Shown here one piece after another: positions 35,339 to 44,181 of a stretch of DNA of 64,000 nt. Origin of the DNA: Hyphomicrobiales bacterium (GTDB taxonomy: Bacteria; Pseudomonadota; Alphaproteobacteria; Rhizobiales; Rhizobiaceae); the NCBI GenBank assembly GCA_900466605.1, contig UBMU01000014.1, positions 1 through 64,000 on the forward strand. The letters run 5' to 3'. The position numbers and the translations under genes were made by a program. Within the stretch, counting starts at the first letter, position 1. Every line of letters starts with the position of its first letter. A model generated the notes under the pieces. The model had not been told where the DNA came from and did no database searches. It worked only from the letters and a program-made list of their open reading frames with translations.

Positions 35339-35703
35339 GGCTTTACCGTGAAACCATAGATGCCGTTGGTCTTGTGGCCATCCGTTGAAAGGACATGCCA
35401 TTCCACTGAGTAGGCTCCTGGGGCCAGCGTTTCCGTAAGAGGCACCATCAGCGTCTTGCCTTCATCCATAAGCATGAGATCGCCTATCTTCACCAACCCA
35501 TTGCCGGGGCCGGTTATCTTCACTCCGGAGAACTTGATGTTGAGCTCCTCGGAAAAGCGCAGGTCGATCTCGGCAGTGGAAGTTGCGACGATTTCCTTGT
35601 CGGCCGGAACACTCTTGGTCAGGTGGGCGTGCGCAAAGACTTGCCCGGCAAAGCCGATGAGGGCGGCGGCGGAAGCTATAGTGAGGCGGGATAGGGTCGC
35701 CAT
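35335..35703 (-). CDS. copC: Periplasmic copper-binding protein CopC
   Basis: A 122-residue protein. Its signal peptide (residues 1-24, ending QVFA) leaves His25 as the new N-terminus (HAHLTKSVPAD), the first ligand of the Cu(II) histidine brace. The later ligand region WHVLSTDGHKTNGIYGFTV is intact. The beta-sandwich pattern ...LRFSEELNIKFSGVKITGPG... is typical. It carries copper in the periplasm to or from CopD, whose start overlaps its stop. The ATG at 35703 has AAGG upstream. Confidence 0.92.
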   Translation of the reverse strand: MATLSRLTIASAAALIGFAGQVFAHAHLTKSVPADKEIVATSTAEIDLRFSEELNIKFSGVKITGPGNGLVKIGDLMLMDEGKTLMVPLTETLAPGAYSVEWHVLSTDGHKTNGIYGFTVKP

Positions 35704-35754
35704 GATGTTTACCTTAAGCAGAAAAGGGTTCAATGATGGGGGGTGCGTCACTTC

Positions 35755-36273
35755 CTATTGCGGCTTTGACATGTCCATACCGCCCATATCCGTGTGGTTG
35801 TCAGTGGCGGATGACCGCGCGCCGCCGGCGCTCCCGACAGCAAACTCGACATCGACGGAGCCCGCCTTCTCAAAAGTCAAAGTTGCCTTGATTATTTCGC
35901 CATTCACAAAGGGCTTTTCGACGCCCATGAACATGATGTGGTAGCCGCCCGGCTCCAACTCAACAGTTTGTCCGGCAGGAATGGTAAGGCCACCCGTCAC
36001 CGGCCGCATCGTCATTACGCCATTGTTGACGCTCATCTGATGAACTTCGGTTTCTTTCGCCCGGTCGGACGTGATGCTGATCAGTGTGTCATCGATCGAT
36101 CCGGTGTTGGTGATCTTGAGGTACCCGCCTCCGACCCTGGCGCCCGGAACCATCGCGCGAGCATGCGGGTGGCCGATTTCTAGGTTGCCTGCCTTGAAGT
36201 CATGTGCGGTTGAAATTGTAGCAATGAGACCTGCAAACAGCAGGCTTGTGACGAGTGTCAATAGGCGTTTCAT
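35755..36273 (-). CDS. Periplasmic copper chaperone, PCu(A)C family
   Basis: A 172-residue secreted protein with signal peptide MKRLLTLVTSLLFAGLIATISTA. The PCuAC copper site is recognisable: VHQMSVNNGVMTMRPV (HxM...M) and GGYHIMFMGVEKP (HxM). The C-terminal tail is rich in His and Met (NHTDMGGMDM), an extra metal-binding segment common in rhizobial members. It delivers Cu(I) for cytochrome oxidase assembly. The ATG at 36273 has AGGAGC. copC follows 51 nt downstream. Confidence 0.9.
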   Translation of the reverse strand: MKRLLTLVTSLLFAGLIATISTAHDFKAGNLEIGHPHARAMVPGARVGGGYLKITNTGSIDDTLISITSDRAKETEVHQMSVNNGVMTMRPVTGGLTIPAGQTVELEPGGYHIMFMGVEKPFVNGEIIKATLTFEKAGSVDVEFAVGSAGGARSSATDNHTDMGGMDMSKPQ

Positions 36274-36436
36274 GTTGTGCTCCTGCACAGGTGCGAGCCC
36301 ACGTGGTGCCATGACTGGCGCGCCGATAAAGGCTCACTTAGGAAATAGAAACCGAAGGGTATAGGCTCAACTCCGGAATTGAACTACACGCGAGAAGGGC
36401 TCAGCCACCGCTATTCATGCGTTGCGGCGAGGGCCG

Positions 36437-36841
36437 TCAGGCAAATGCTGATGTTCTGGGAGGTGCCCGCGGTCCGTTGTTTGGGGGGAGGGGTCTCCAG
36501 GAGGAGATTGCGGTTCGGTAGTACCGCGTGACGGCTGTCGAGGTATAAACTTGCTCGATGCCGACCTTGTCCGGAAGAGGCAATAGGACCGAGGCAGTGA
36601 TCCGGCAGGCCTCACAGCCATGAAGGTGTGCCTTCTCATGTGTTTGGATGTGATCGACTTTGCCTGCGGTGCAAATTACTGGAAGCGTGCCGTCCGGCAA
36701 AATATAATCAGCAAATTCGGCTGGGACGAAGACACCTTTGGCGAACGAAGGCGCTTGATGAGCAAAGCCGACAAGCAGCAACGCAACGGCGCAAGTGATG
36801 CGCACCAGCCATGGCGTGACGATCGCGTGCCTCTTTCTCAC
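36437..36841 (-). CDS. Small secreted or membrane-anchored protein, DUF2946-like
   Basis: A 134-residue protein with an N-terminal signal or anchor helix (about 10-34, LVRITCAVALLLVGFAHQAPSFA). A central stretch HIQTHEKAHLHGCEACRITASVLLPLP has Cys and His residues suitable for metal binding, and a proline-rich tail follows. It resembles DUF2946-type proteins often found at the head of copper operons; that match is tentative. Starts at a GTG at 36841, six bases after GGGAGA. First gene of the copper operon, 163 nt before the PCuAC gene. Confidence 0.65.
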   Translation of the reverse strand: MRKRHAIVTPWLVRITCAVALLLVGFAHQAPSFAKGVFVPAEFADYILPDGTLPVICTAGKVDHIQTHEKAHLHGCEACRITASVLLPLPDKVGIEQVYTSTAVTRYYRTAISSWRPLPPNNGPRAPPRTSAFA

Positions 36842-36872
36842 TTCCTATCTCCCTGACCGAACGTCAGTATTG

Positions 36873-36890
36873 GAGATTTCATTAAATCTC
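36873..36890. promoter_or_regulatory. 18-bp dyad upstream of the periplasmic copper operon
   Basis: GAGATTT-CATT-AAATCTC is a perfect 7-bp-arm dyad with a 4-nt spacer, 32-49 nt before the first gene of the operon (start 36841). A minus-strand TTGAGA at its edge could be a -35. Candidate operator; the regulator is unknown. The rest of the 300-nt gap up to 37141 shows nothing recognisable. Confidence 0.4.
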
Positions 36891-37141
36891 AATGCGGCAA
36901 TTTGAAAGAGGCGGGTGGAATGACACGGTCGCAAGAAGGCGTGCCCGCGTCCACGTTCCACCCAATTCGATAGGCCCAGATGTGGACCTCTTTTACCAGG
37001 GGTGACGGTTAACTTGGTGGGGAGGTGCCCTTAGCCAGGTCCTTCGCACTTGTTTGACGGTTTTCAGCAAAGCGGTGCGAACCGGAAGGGGCATTGGGCG
37101 GACCCGTGGAGCCATCCTAGGAGCGAGATATTTTGCTGCAG

Positions 37142-38014
37142 CTAGCGTGCTTCTAGCGGGGTGCCATCGTCCCAAACATTGCCACGCCATAGGTTGCCTT
37201 CCCCCTTCGGGTCGAAGGACGTGGTCGGTCCATAGCCTGCGCAATTGCCATTTGGTCCGCGTTCCCACACGTTGTTGGTAACGACGATATACGTCGGATT
37301 GTCGCCATAAGGCTTACCATGGTTCAACCCAAACGAAGTGCAAAAGCCACCTGGGGTCGCGCGAAAAAAATTCCGCTCAAAGGTAAATCGCTTGAGGGAT
37401 GCAAAATCGCCGTAGATCTGAGCGCTTCCAGAGCACCCGCCTCCGACATCATTGTCTGGAACGTCACAGCTTATCGTGTTGTGTCGTAGTGTGACGTCTC
37501 CCCACCCAAATGCCGCATAGCCACCAAGATGCTGTGGCTCACCAGGCTGCATGTATTGGCCATGCAACCAAGAGTCCTCGATCAAGCAATTAGGTGCACA
37601 ATGAATGCTTGCCCCACCCCCTCTTACTTCAACGCGCCTTACGGTCAGGTTAGAAAAGCCAAGCGCGGCGGCCTCCCAACTCCCAGCATCGATCAGGCTG
37701 TCCTCAATCGTTAGCGAGGCTCCCGGGGTATCAACGTCGATCCGGTGCGTCGTGCTTCGCATAATGCGAACGCCGGGCGCCTTGATGTAAAGGTCGCAAG
37801 TCACGCGTTTGGAATCAATCACCGCATTTGGTTCGGTAATTCCACATGGCCCCGTGTAAGGCGTAAGCTCGATACCTTTTGGAACGCCGGTGTTGCTCGG
37901 GCCAGGGAATGATGCAACGTCGATTGCTTGCGCAACCGCCAAAAGGTGCACGGGAGCGAGCAGGGCCAGAAGCAGCAGGCAAAAACGCAAAATCCATGCT
38001 TTAAATTCTCGCAT
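37142..38014 (-). CDS. Secreted right-handed parallel beta-helix protein
   Basis: A 290-residue protein with a signal peptide (about 1-30, ILRFCLLLLALLAPVHLLAVAQA). A repeating strand-turn pattern (VTCDLYIKAPGVRIMRST, LTIEDSLIDAG, LTVRRVEVRGG, CLIEDSWLHGQ, VTLRHNTISC, FTFERNFFRA) is typical of pectate-lyase-like beta-helices. Eight cysteines suggest disulfides. Such proteins next to glycosyltransferases may cleave or modify the extracellular polysaccharide; no catalytic residues can be assigned. Start ATG 38014. It heads or ends a minus-strand group with two glycosyltransferases. Confidence 0.72.
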   Translation of the reverse strand: MREFKAWILRFCLLLLALLAPVHLLAVAQAIDVASFPGPSNTGVPKGIELTPYTGPCGITEPNAVIDSKRVTCDLYIKAPGVRIMRSTTHRIDVDTPGASLTIEDSLIDAGSWEAAALGFSNLTVRRVEVRGGGASIHCAPNCLIEDSWLHGQYMQPGEPQHLGGYAAFGWGDVTLRHNTISCDVPDNDVGGGCSGSAQIYGDFASLKRFTFERNFFRATPGGFCTSFGLNHGKPYGDNPTYIVVTNNVWERGPNGNCAGYGPTTSFDPKGEGNLWRGNVWDDGTPLEAR

Positions 38015-38079
38015 AGTCTTTCATCCGATGAGCGCGTGGCAACGTTGATCCACTTATCTGACCGCCTCTGACATTAGCG

Positions 38080-39021
38080 TCAGGAACTCTTAGGAGGTAT
38101 TCCGGCAATGGATTGCGGATTCCAACGGCCACTGAGCGTCGCCGCATCGCTTGTACCGCAAGCAAGCGAAATCATGATGCCGGCTCTATAGCTGCGAATG
38201 AGAAGAAGACCCGCAAATGCAAGACCGCGCGCCCTCCAACCGCTCAAGCGGTTGGAGCTGCATATTCGCCATATTTCTGCAACGGGAGAAAGAAGAACAG
38301 CGCCGGCGCGAAAAATCCAGCGTAGCCTCCAGCCAGCCTTACCCTTTATGCGCGCGAAATCGTGGGCTGTATGTCGTTGCCATTTTACGGCCAGCTCCGA
38401 GAAGGTCCTGCGCGCCGGATGGTAGGCAATCATCCTCTCGCAATAGTGCGTTCGATAGCCTCGCTTCAACGCTCGCTGACCCCAATCGCGATCCTCGGCA
38501 ATGTCGATCCCCCCGAATTCCCCGACTGCCTTGAAGACCTCTGCGCGCACGGCAAGGTTGCCGGTTCCGGTAAAGCCCTGGTTTGAGATGTATTCCTTCA
38601 TGCGATAGGCGAACACGCTCTCATAGGCTTCCAAGAGCGTCGGTTGGTTCGGATTTTCGCAGCCGATCCGCACGTCTCCCCCCAGTATGCACTTCATCGG
38701 GTCTGCCGAGAATTGGTGCTCAATTTCTGTTAGCCACCCATCGCCCGCAACACAGTCAGCATCGATGAATGCAAGTATGTTTCCGGAGGCGCTGGATACG
38801 CCGAGATTGCGAGCAGGGCCCGGACCAGGCACGGCCTGCGACAGAAGTATGACATTTGGAAAGGCCGAGCAGACCTCCACCGGCAACTCCTTCGACCCGT
38901 TGTCCACCACGATTATTTCGACCGAGAGCTTTGGGTCCGGCTGGCGGGTCAAAGACGCCAGGCACAGCCCGAGCATCTCGGGTTGGTTAAGATGCGGGAT
39001 AATGACGCTTATCATTGACAT
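38080..39021 (-). CDS. Family 2 glycosyltransferase
   Basis: A 313-residue GT-A enzyme. VIIPHLNQPEMLGLCLASL, IIVVDNGSKE, PGPARNLGVSSASGNILAFIDADC (DxD-type) and the acceptor-side ED at IAEDRDWGQRALKRGY are all present. The C-terminal region is hydrophobic and basic, suggesting membrane association. It transfers a sugar to a growing lipid-linked glycan. The ATG at 39021 has AGGAGA; it overlaps the upstream GT4 gene by 35 nt, implying coupling. Confidence 0.9.
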   Translation of the reverse strand: MSMISVIIPHLNQPEMLGLCLASLTRQPDPKLSVEIIVVDNGSKELPVEVCSAFPNVILLSQAVPGPGPARNLGVSSASGNILAFIDADCVAGDGWLTEIEHQFSADPMKCILGGDVRIGCENPNQPTLLEAYESVFAYRMKEYISNQGFTGTGNLAVRAEVFKAVGEFGGIDIAEDRDWGQRALKRGYRTHYCERMIAYHPARRTFSELAVKWQRHTAHDFARIKGKAGWRLRWIFRAGAVLLSPVAEIWRICSSNRLSGWRARGLAFAGLLLIRSYRAGIMISLACGTSDAATLSGRWNPQSIAGIPPKSS

Positions 39022-40243
39022 CAAGTCTCCTACGAAACACCGTGCGGTAGGCAGTCAGGTAACGGCGCGCTTCGTTCGTCCATTGGAATTCACGTTCGGC
39101 CACCGCTTGGCCCGCGGCTGACATTTCCATGCATCGCTTCGGATCGTCTACCAGTGCGAGAATTCCGTCGGCAAGCGCCTCAGGGGAATGCTCCTTAACG
39201 ACCAAGGCCGCCTCTGCAGCATCGCGTGTCGCCTGACGAAGATTGAACTGGACGATGGGCAAGCCCAGCATCATGTACTCGAAGACCTTGTTCATTGAGA
39301 GCTTGTCGTTGAATTCATTGGGCGGGTCGGGAATTATGCCGATGTTTAGCGCGGACAGATGTGCCATCAGCGGCTGGCCGCTCAGGTAGCCACTAAAGCG
39401 CACGGCTTCGCCGAGATTGAGGTCGGCAGCCAGCTTTCTCAATCGGCTAAGTTCTGGACCGTCGCCAATGATAAGGCCATGTACGTCGCTGCGCTTGCGC
39501 ACATGAACAATCTCAGCAAGTGCACGAACCATCGTCTCTACGCCGTCCTGCTCACCCATGATCCCGAGGTAGCCGATAAGGTGCTTGCCCGGAACCACGG
39601 CCGATTGTTCAGCGACGGTGCGCCGGAAACGCGATGCTTCCGGGTAGCTCTTGACGACGACAACCCGATCAGGAGCCATTCCGCCTCGAGAGATGGCAAT
39701 GTCCCGGAACGTCTCGTTTGTCGCAATGCTGGCGTCGGCCATCTGGAACGTGCGCCGTTCAAAAAAGCACAGCAATCGGTGAAATATATCCTTACGCCCA
39801 AACTTTGTGACGTAGAGCTCAGGGCTGAGATCGTGGTGGTCGAAGACGAAGCGTGTGCCGAATAGCAGTTTGTGGATCATTGCCACCAGGAACATCAGGT
39901 CAGGGGGGTTGCAGGCCTGAATGGCGTCGATCGATTGACGTCTGCGAACGCGGAAGGAAAGATAGGTCTGATGAAATAGCGCAAGACAATATTCTTTGAA
40001 GTATCCAGCTGCGCTAGAGGCCTCGCGAAGCGCGTGCCGGTAAATATGGACTCCGTCCAAGACTTCGTAGCTCTTGTCGTGGCCCTTTCCCTTCGGGCAT
40101 ATCACCGAGACCGCGTAGCCAGCTTCCACGAGGGCCTTGGCTTCTTGCCAGACCCTGCGATCGAACGGGACCGGTAGGTTTTCGACCAGGATCAGAATGT
40201 GATGGTTGCTAGAAATGGCAGCCTCCCGTGTGTGAAAACACAT
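38987..40243 (-). CDS. Family 4 glycosyltransferase
   Basis: A 418-residue GT-B enzyme: N-terminal LILVENLPVPFDRRVWQEAKALVEAGYAVSVICPKG and FDHHDLSPELY; C-terminal GYLGIMGEQDGVETMVRAL, LIIGDGPELSRLRKLA and the donor-site KVFEYMMLGLPIVQF. It resembles WbnE/wbbU-type transferases. Start ATG at 40243. The upstream region is shared with the plus-strand acyl-activation operon. Downstream overlap with the GT2 gene. Confidence 0.9.
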   Translation of the reverse strand: MCFHTREAAISSNHHILILVENLPVPFDRRVWQEAKALVEAGYAVSVICPKGKGHDKSYEVLDGVHIYRHALREASSAAGYFKEYCLALFHQTYLSFRVRRRQSIDAIQACNPPDLMFLVAMIHKLLFGTRFVFDHHDLSPELYVTKFGRKDIFHRLLCFFERRTFQMADASIATNETFRDIAISRGGMAPDRVVVVKSYPEASRFRRTVAEQSAVVPGKHLIGYLGIMGEQDGVETMVRALAEIVHVRKRSDVHGLIIGDGPELSRLRKLAADLNLGEAVRFSGYLSGQPLMAHLSALNIGIIPDPPNEFNDKLSMNKVFEYMMLGLPIVQFNLRQATRDAAEAALVVKEHSPEALADGILALVDDPKRCMEMSAAGQAVAEREFQWTNEARRYLTAYRTVFRRRLDVNDKRHYPAS

Positions 40244-40312
40244 GAAGGCTCGATGATAGAGTTCTGGAGCTACGCCACTCCAGTTACCAAAGCGGCTAAA
40301 TGGGGTGGCCTT

Positions 40313-40334
40313 TGGTTGATCCGTGGTTCAACCA
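40313..40334. promoter_or_regulatory. 22-bp dyad in the divergent promoter region of the polysaccharide cluster
   Basis: TGGTTGA (40313-40319), N8, TCAACCA (40328-40334): perfect 7-bp arms, a usual size for a dimeric repressor site, centred between the divergent GT4 and GNAT genes. Confidence 0.4.
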
Positions 40335-40361
40335 TATGGGTGTCTATGAATCGAGATAGTA

Positions 40362-40400
40362 TTACATGTAAAGATGTTTGAAGATTTGCTTGTTTACATG
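40362..40400. repeat. Repeated TTACATG motif upstream of the acyl-activation operon
   Basis: TTACATGTAA is a 10-bp palindrome at 40362-40371, and TTACATG recurs at 40394-40400, 32 bp (about three helical turns) later, just before the ribosome-binding site of the gene at 40424. Candidate tandem operators. Confidence 0.35.
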
Positions 40401-40423
40401 AGTAGCAAAAGGAAAGCACGGCG

Positions 40424-41311
40424 GTGCCGCAGGATTGTTCCCAAGAAAACGAAAGAAGTACATTGCTTCGTCCGATTTCTTCTGGCGACGTAGAGCAGGT
40501 GGCGGATTTCCTTCATGCAGAACTGAATGGGCGACTGTCTCCTGCCGCCTGGGCATCGGCTATACAGCCTTCTTGGCAGGCAACTTCTCCCAATCACGGA
40601 TACATGCTGACCCATGGGGGACGGGTCGTCGGTGTCCATGTTGCCTTTTATTCAGAACGGCGTGTTGGGAGCGAAGTCGAGAAGTTTTGCAACCTAAGTG
40701 CCTGGTGCGTTCTGGACGGCTATCGATCGCATGGCTTGCGCCTTTTGAAGGCGCTCCTTGATCAGCGGGGCTATACGTTCACTGATCTTTCGCCAAGTGG
40801 AAACGTCGTTCCGCTAAATCGTCGACTGAAATTCCAGCAAATCGACACCGCCGCTTCCTTGGTGCTAAACCTTCCCCGTCCAAGATGGGGAAGCGGTGTT
40901 TCGATCATAACCGATCCACGTCTAATCGAGCGTCACCTCGATGAGCGCGATCTCGCAATCTACAAGGACCATGCGTTTGCTCCTGCAGCCCACCATCTGG
41001 CTGTAATAAAGGGCGATCGATGCTGCTATGTCATATTCCGCAAAGATACCCGCAAGAGACTGCGGGTGTTCGCATCGATTCTGCACGTAGGTGACCGTGC
41101 CCTTTTTGCCGAGACTGCTCACCACATCTACAGCCACCTGCTGACGCAGTTTGGGATTGTCGGGACATTTGTCGAGAAGCGCTTTGCCGACGTGCGTCCA
41201 ATACTATCCATCTCCCTTCGATCGCCACGTCCAAAGATGTTTTTGAGCAACCGAGTGCATCCAAGCGAGGTCGATTATCTCTACAGCGAACTTACCTGCG
41301 TACCTTGGTAG
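40424..41311 (+). CDS. GNAT-fold acyltransferase of the acyl-activation module
   Basis: A 295-residue protein with a GNAT acyl-transfer core in its first half: LRPISSGDVEQVADFLHAEL, GYMLTHGGRVVGVHVAFY and the acyl-CoA loop region SAWCVLDGYRSHGLRLLKALLDQRG. A second half of ~140 residues is unassigned. It starts at a GTG at 40424, seven bases after AAAAGGAAAG. It lies 11 nt before the ligase gene and is the first gene of the plus-strand run. It may transfer the acyl group loaded on the carrier protein at 44182 to a sugar amine; that is inference. Confidence 0.72.
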   Translation: MPQDCSQENERSTLLRPISSGDVEQVADFLHAELNGRLSPAAWASAIQPSWQATSPNHGYMLTHGGRVVGVHVAFYSERRVGSEVEKFCNLSAWCVLDGYRSHGLRLLKALLDQRGYTFTDLSPSGNVVPLNRRLKFQQIDTAASLVLNLPRPRWGSGVSIITDPRLIERHLDERDLAIYKDHAFAPAAHHLAVIKGDRCCYVIFRKDTRKRLRVFASILHVGDRALFAETAHHIYSHLLTQFGIVGTFVEKRFADVRPILSISLRSPRPKMFLSNRVHPSEVDYLYSELTCVPW

Positions 41312-41322
41312 TGAGGAGATCA

Positions 41323-42906
41323 ATGCAACCGCCGATCAAGATCAATGTTTCCGATCTGCTTCGCCACGGAGCGGCCACTTTCGGCAATTCTGCTGCACTA
41401 ACGTACAAGGGCGTTACCAATAGCTATATTGAGCTTTGGCAAAGTGCCTGCGGATTCGCATCTTCCCTTGATGCCCTCGGCGCGGTTGCAGGCGATCGCG
41501 TTGCGGTACTCCTCGACAAAAGACTGGAGACCGTGGTTACGATATTCGGAACCGCTGCGGCTCGCTGCATAACGGTACCCGTTAACCCCATACTGCGATC
41601 CCAGCAAGTCGCCTACATTCTTGCTGACTGCGATGTCAAAGTTCTGGTTACATCAGCAGATCGCCTACTTCAACTGAAGGATCACCTCGCCGAAGTTCCA
41701 TCGCTCAGCCAGGTCATCCTTGTTGATGGTCCAAGCGTGGAAACAAGTATGGGTGAAACGGACCCAAGCATACACTCATGGGCCGACCTCGTTCCACCGC
41801 TGGGGCCACCGCCTCCATCCATAGGCGTGGATTGTGATGTTGCGGCAATTCTCTACACGTCGGGAAGCACCGGCAAGCCGAAAGGTGTTGTTCTCAGCCA
41901 CCGCAACATGATCGTCGGCGCCGAGAGCGTCAGCCACTATCTCGGGAATGGTCCGCACGACACGATTTTGTCAGTCCTGCCACTGAGTTTCGACGCAGGC
42001 TTAAGCCAGCTGACTACAGCCTTCAACTCGGGCGCTCATGTCGTGCTGATGAATTATCTTTTGCCAGGCGACGTTGCACGGCTCTGCCAGAAGTACAAAA
42101 TAACCGGAATTACGGGCGTTCCGCCTTTCTGGATTCAGGTTGGAGCCCTAGATTGGCCGGCCGAGGTTGGCGCTCGACTGCGCTACTTTGCGAATACAGG
42201 CGGCAGGATGCCCAAGGCAACTCTCGACCGCCTTCGCGTTTCCTTCCCCAATGCGCTGCCCTATCTGATGTATGGCCTGACGGAGGCCTTTAGATCCACC
42301 TATCTCGATCCGGCTGAGATTGACCGTCGGCCGGATTCGATAGGCAAGGCGATCCCCAACGCAGAAATCCTCGTGGTGCGCCCCGATGGCGCGCTTTGCG
42401 ACGCTGGGGAACCAGGCGAATTAGTACACAGGGGGCCGCTTGTTGCGCTGGGTTATTGGAACGATCCTGCCCGCACCAGCGAACGCTTTCGGCCGTTGCC
42501 GGGAACGCACGGCACCTGGCGGCAGCCGGAATTGGCGGTGTTTTCCGGAGACACGGTGGTCCGTGATGGAGAAGGATTTCTGTACTTTGTTGGGCGCCGC
42601 GATGAAATGATCAAGACGTCTGGCTATCGTGTCAGCCCGACCGAAATTGAGGAAGTCGCCTATGCCACGGGTCTGGCTCGCGACGCAGTCGCCATGGGAA
42701 TTGATGATCAAACTCTCGGTCAACGGATCGTCCTTGTCGCCAGCCCGGTTGCGGAAACACTCGATGTTGGTGCTCTTTTGACGGCGTTCAGACATCGGTT
42801 GCCGCAATACATGGTGCCGTCGAAAGTCATTGAGATGGCGTCCATTCCGACCAACCCGAACGGCAAATTCGATCGCGTACTTTTGAGGGAGCAACTGGGA
42901 CAGTGA
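41323..42906 (+). CDS. AMP-forming acyl-CoA/acyl-ACP ligase (exosortase-locus type)
   Basis: A 527-residue ANL-superfamily enzyme. P-loop AAILYTSGSTGKPKGVVLSH at about 175-193, YGLTEAFRSTYLDP near 316, GDTVVRDGEGFLYFVGRRDEMIKTSGYRVSPTEIE near 406-440, and the catalytic lysine in NPNGKFDR near 518. All motifs are intact. It adenylates a carboxylic acid and passes it to a thiol, probably the phosphopantetheine of the nearby carrier protein. It resembles the ligase described with exosortase A systems. The ATG at 41323 has GAGGAGAT; the stop overlaps the next start by four bases. Confidence 0.9.
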   Translation: MQPPIKINVSDLLRHGAATFGNSAALTYKGVTNSYIELWQSACGFASSLDALGAVAGDRVAVLLDKRLETVVTIFGTAAARCITVPVNPILRSQQVAYILADCDVKVLVTSADRLLQLKDHLAEVPSLSQVILVDGPSVETSMGETDPSIHSWADLVPPLGPPPPSIGVDCDVAAILYTSGSTGKPKGVVLSHRNMIVGAESVSHYLGNGPHDTILSVLPLSFDAGLSQLTTAFNSGAHVVLMNYLLPGDVARLCQKYKITGITGVPPFWIQVGALDWPAEVGARLRYFANTGGRMPKATLDRLRVSFPNALPYLMYGLTEAFRSTYLDPAEIDRRPDSIGKAIPNAEILVVRPDGALCDAGEPGELVHRGPLVALGYWNDPARTSERFRPLPGTHGTWRQPELAVFSGDTVVRDGEGFLYFVGRRDEMIKTSGYRVSPTEIEEVAYATGLARDAVAMGIDDQTLGQRIVLVASPVAETLDVGALLTAFRHRLPQYMVPSKVIEMASIPTNPNGKFDRVLLREQLGQ

Positions 42907-44129
42907 GCATACATCCTTCCATTGATATTTTCGACGTGGCCGAAGATTGCTTGGCAGTTGGAGGGCTACGCCTCGATCGCCTGGCCGAGAGGGTCGGAAC
43001 GACACCGTTCTTCGCCTATGACCGTCGATTGATAACCGCTCGCGTCAACTATCTTCGATCGGTTCTGCCGACTGACGTCAAGCTGAGCTATGCTGTTAAG
43101 GCAAACCCGATGCCCGCGGTGGTTCAGCATCTGGCGGGCCTTATTAATTCATTCGACGTTGCATCTGCTTTCGAAATGAAGACGGCACTCGATACGGTGG
43201 TGCCCGCCTCGAGCATCAGTTTCGCTGGCCCTGGCAAGACGTCAGCGGAATTGACGCAGGCTGTTGCCGCTGGTGTTACGATCGAAATGGAATCGGAAAC
43301 CGAGGCCTTGCGCATTATCGATGCTGGAAATCGTCTCGGCATCCGCCCACGGGTTGCGTTGCGAGTGAACCCAAATTTCCAGGTCAAAGGCTCCGGAATG
43401 AAAATGGGCGGTGGGCCGCAACAGTTTGGCGTTGATGCCGAAGAGGTTCCATCCCTGCTTGGAAAGCTTGCCAGTGCAGATCTGGATTTTCTCGGGTTTC
43501 ACGTTTTCGCCGGTTCGCAAAACCTTCACTCAGATATTCTTTGCGAAGCCCTGTCTCGCAACGTGGAGCTACTGCTGGAGCTATCGGGACGGTATGGCCA
43601 GTCTGTCCGCTATTTGAACCTTGGTGGCGGCTTCGGAATTCCATATTTCGAGAAGGATAGTGCACTCGATCTTGCGCCCGTTGGAGAGAGGCTTAACGAG
43701 CTGGTCGAAACCGCTATTCGACCTACAATGCCCGACGCAAAGGTCACTATCGAGCTCGGCCGCTATCTCGTCGGCGAATCTGGCGTTTATGTAACGAAGG
43801 TCGTTGATCGCAAGGTTTCGCGAGGTCGAACCTATCTGGTAGTTGACGGTGGGCTCCACCATCAGCTTGCCGCATCAGGCAATTTTGGGCAGGTGATCCG
43901 CCGAAATTATCCGATCGTCATAGGCAACAAGATGAATACGCTCGAGCGCGAGACGGTCTCGGTGGTCGGTTGCCTTTGTACCCCGCTGGACCTGCTCGGT
44001 GACAACGTCACTTTGCCGCCCGCCGACGTAGGTGACCTCGTCGTGATCTTTCAAGCAGGCGCGTATGGCCTGACGGCAAGTCCAACCGCATTTTTGGGGC
44101 ATCCCATGCCGCCGGAGGTACTCGTTTGA
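42903..44129 (+). CDS. PLP-dependent decarboxylase, fold type III (LysA-like)
   Basis: A 408-residue alanine-racemase-fold decarboxylase. PLP lysine K66 in LSYAVKANP; FDVASAFEM, SFAGPGKT, GFHVFAGSQ, LNLGGGFGIPY (phosphate-binding glycines), ELGRYLVGESGVYVTKV, and CTPLD plus GAYGLTASPTAF at the C-terminus supply the dimer-interface active-site residues. It should decarboxylate a basic or diamino acid (lysine, ornithine or diaminopimelate type); the related enzyme at exosortase A loci has no proven substrate. GTG start at 42903 overlaps the ligase stop (GTGA), so the two are translationally coupled. Confidence 0.88.
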   Translation: MSIHPSIDIFDVAEDCLAVGGLRLDRLAERVGTTPFFAYDRRLITARVNYLRSVLPTDVKLSYAVKANPMPAVVQHLAGLINSFDVASAFEMKTALDTVVPASSISFAGPGKTSAELTQAVAAGVTIEMESETEALRIIDAGNRLGIRPRVALRVNPNFQVKGSGMKMGGGPQQFGVDAEEVPSLLGKLASADLDFLGFHVFAGSQNLHSDILCEALSRNVELLLELSGRYGQSVRYLNLGGGFGIPYFEKDSALDLAPVGERLNELVETAIRPTMPDAKVTIELGRYLVGESGVYVTKVVDRKVSRGRTYLVVDGGLHHQLAASGNFGQVIRRNYPIVIGNKMNTLERETVSVVGCLCTPLDLLGDNVTLPPADVGDLVVIFQAGAYGLTASPTAFLGHPMPPEVLV

Positions 44130-44181
44130 AGCGTTGCTTCCGACATCCACTATTCAGAATCCACGATAATTGTGAGGCATC

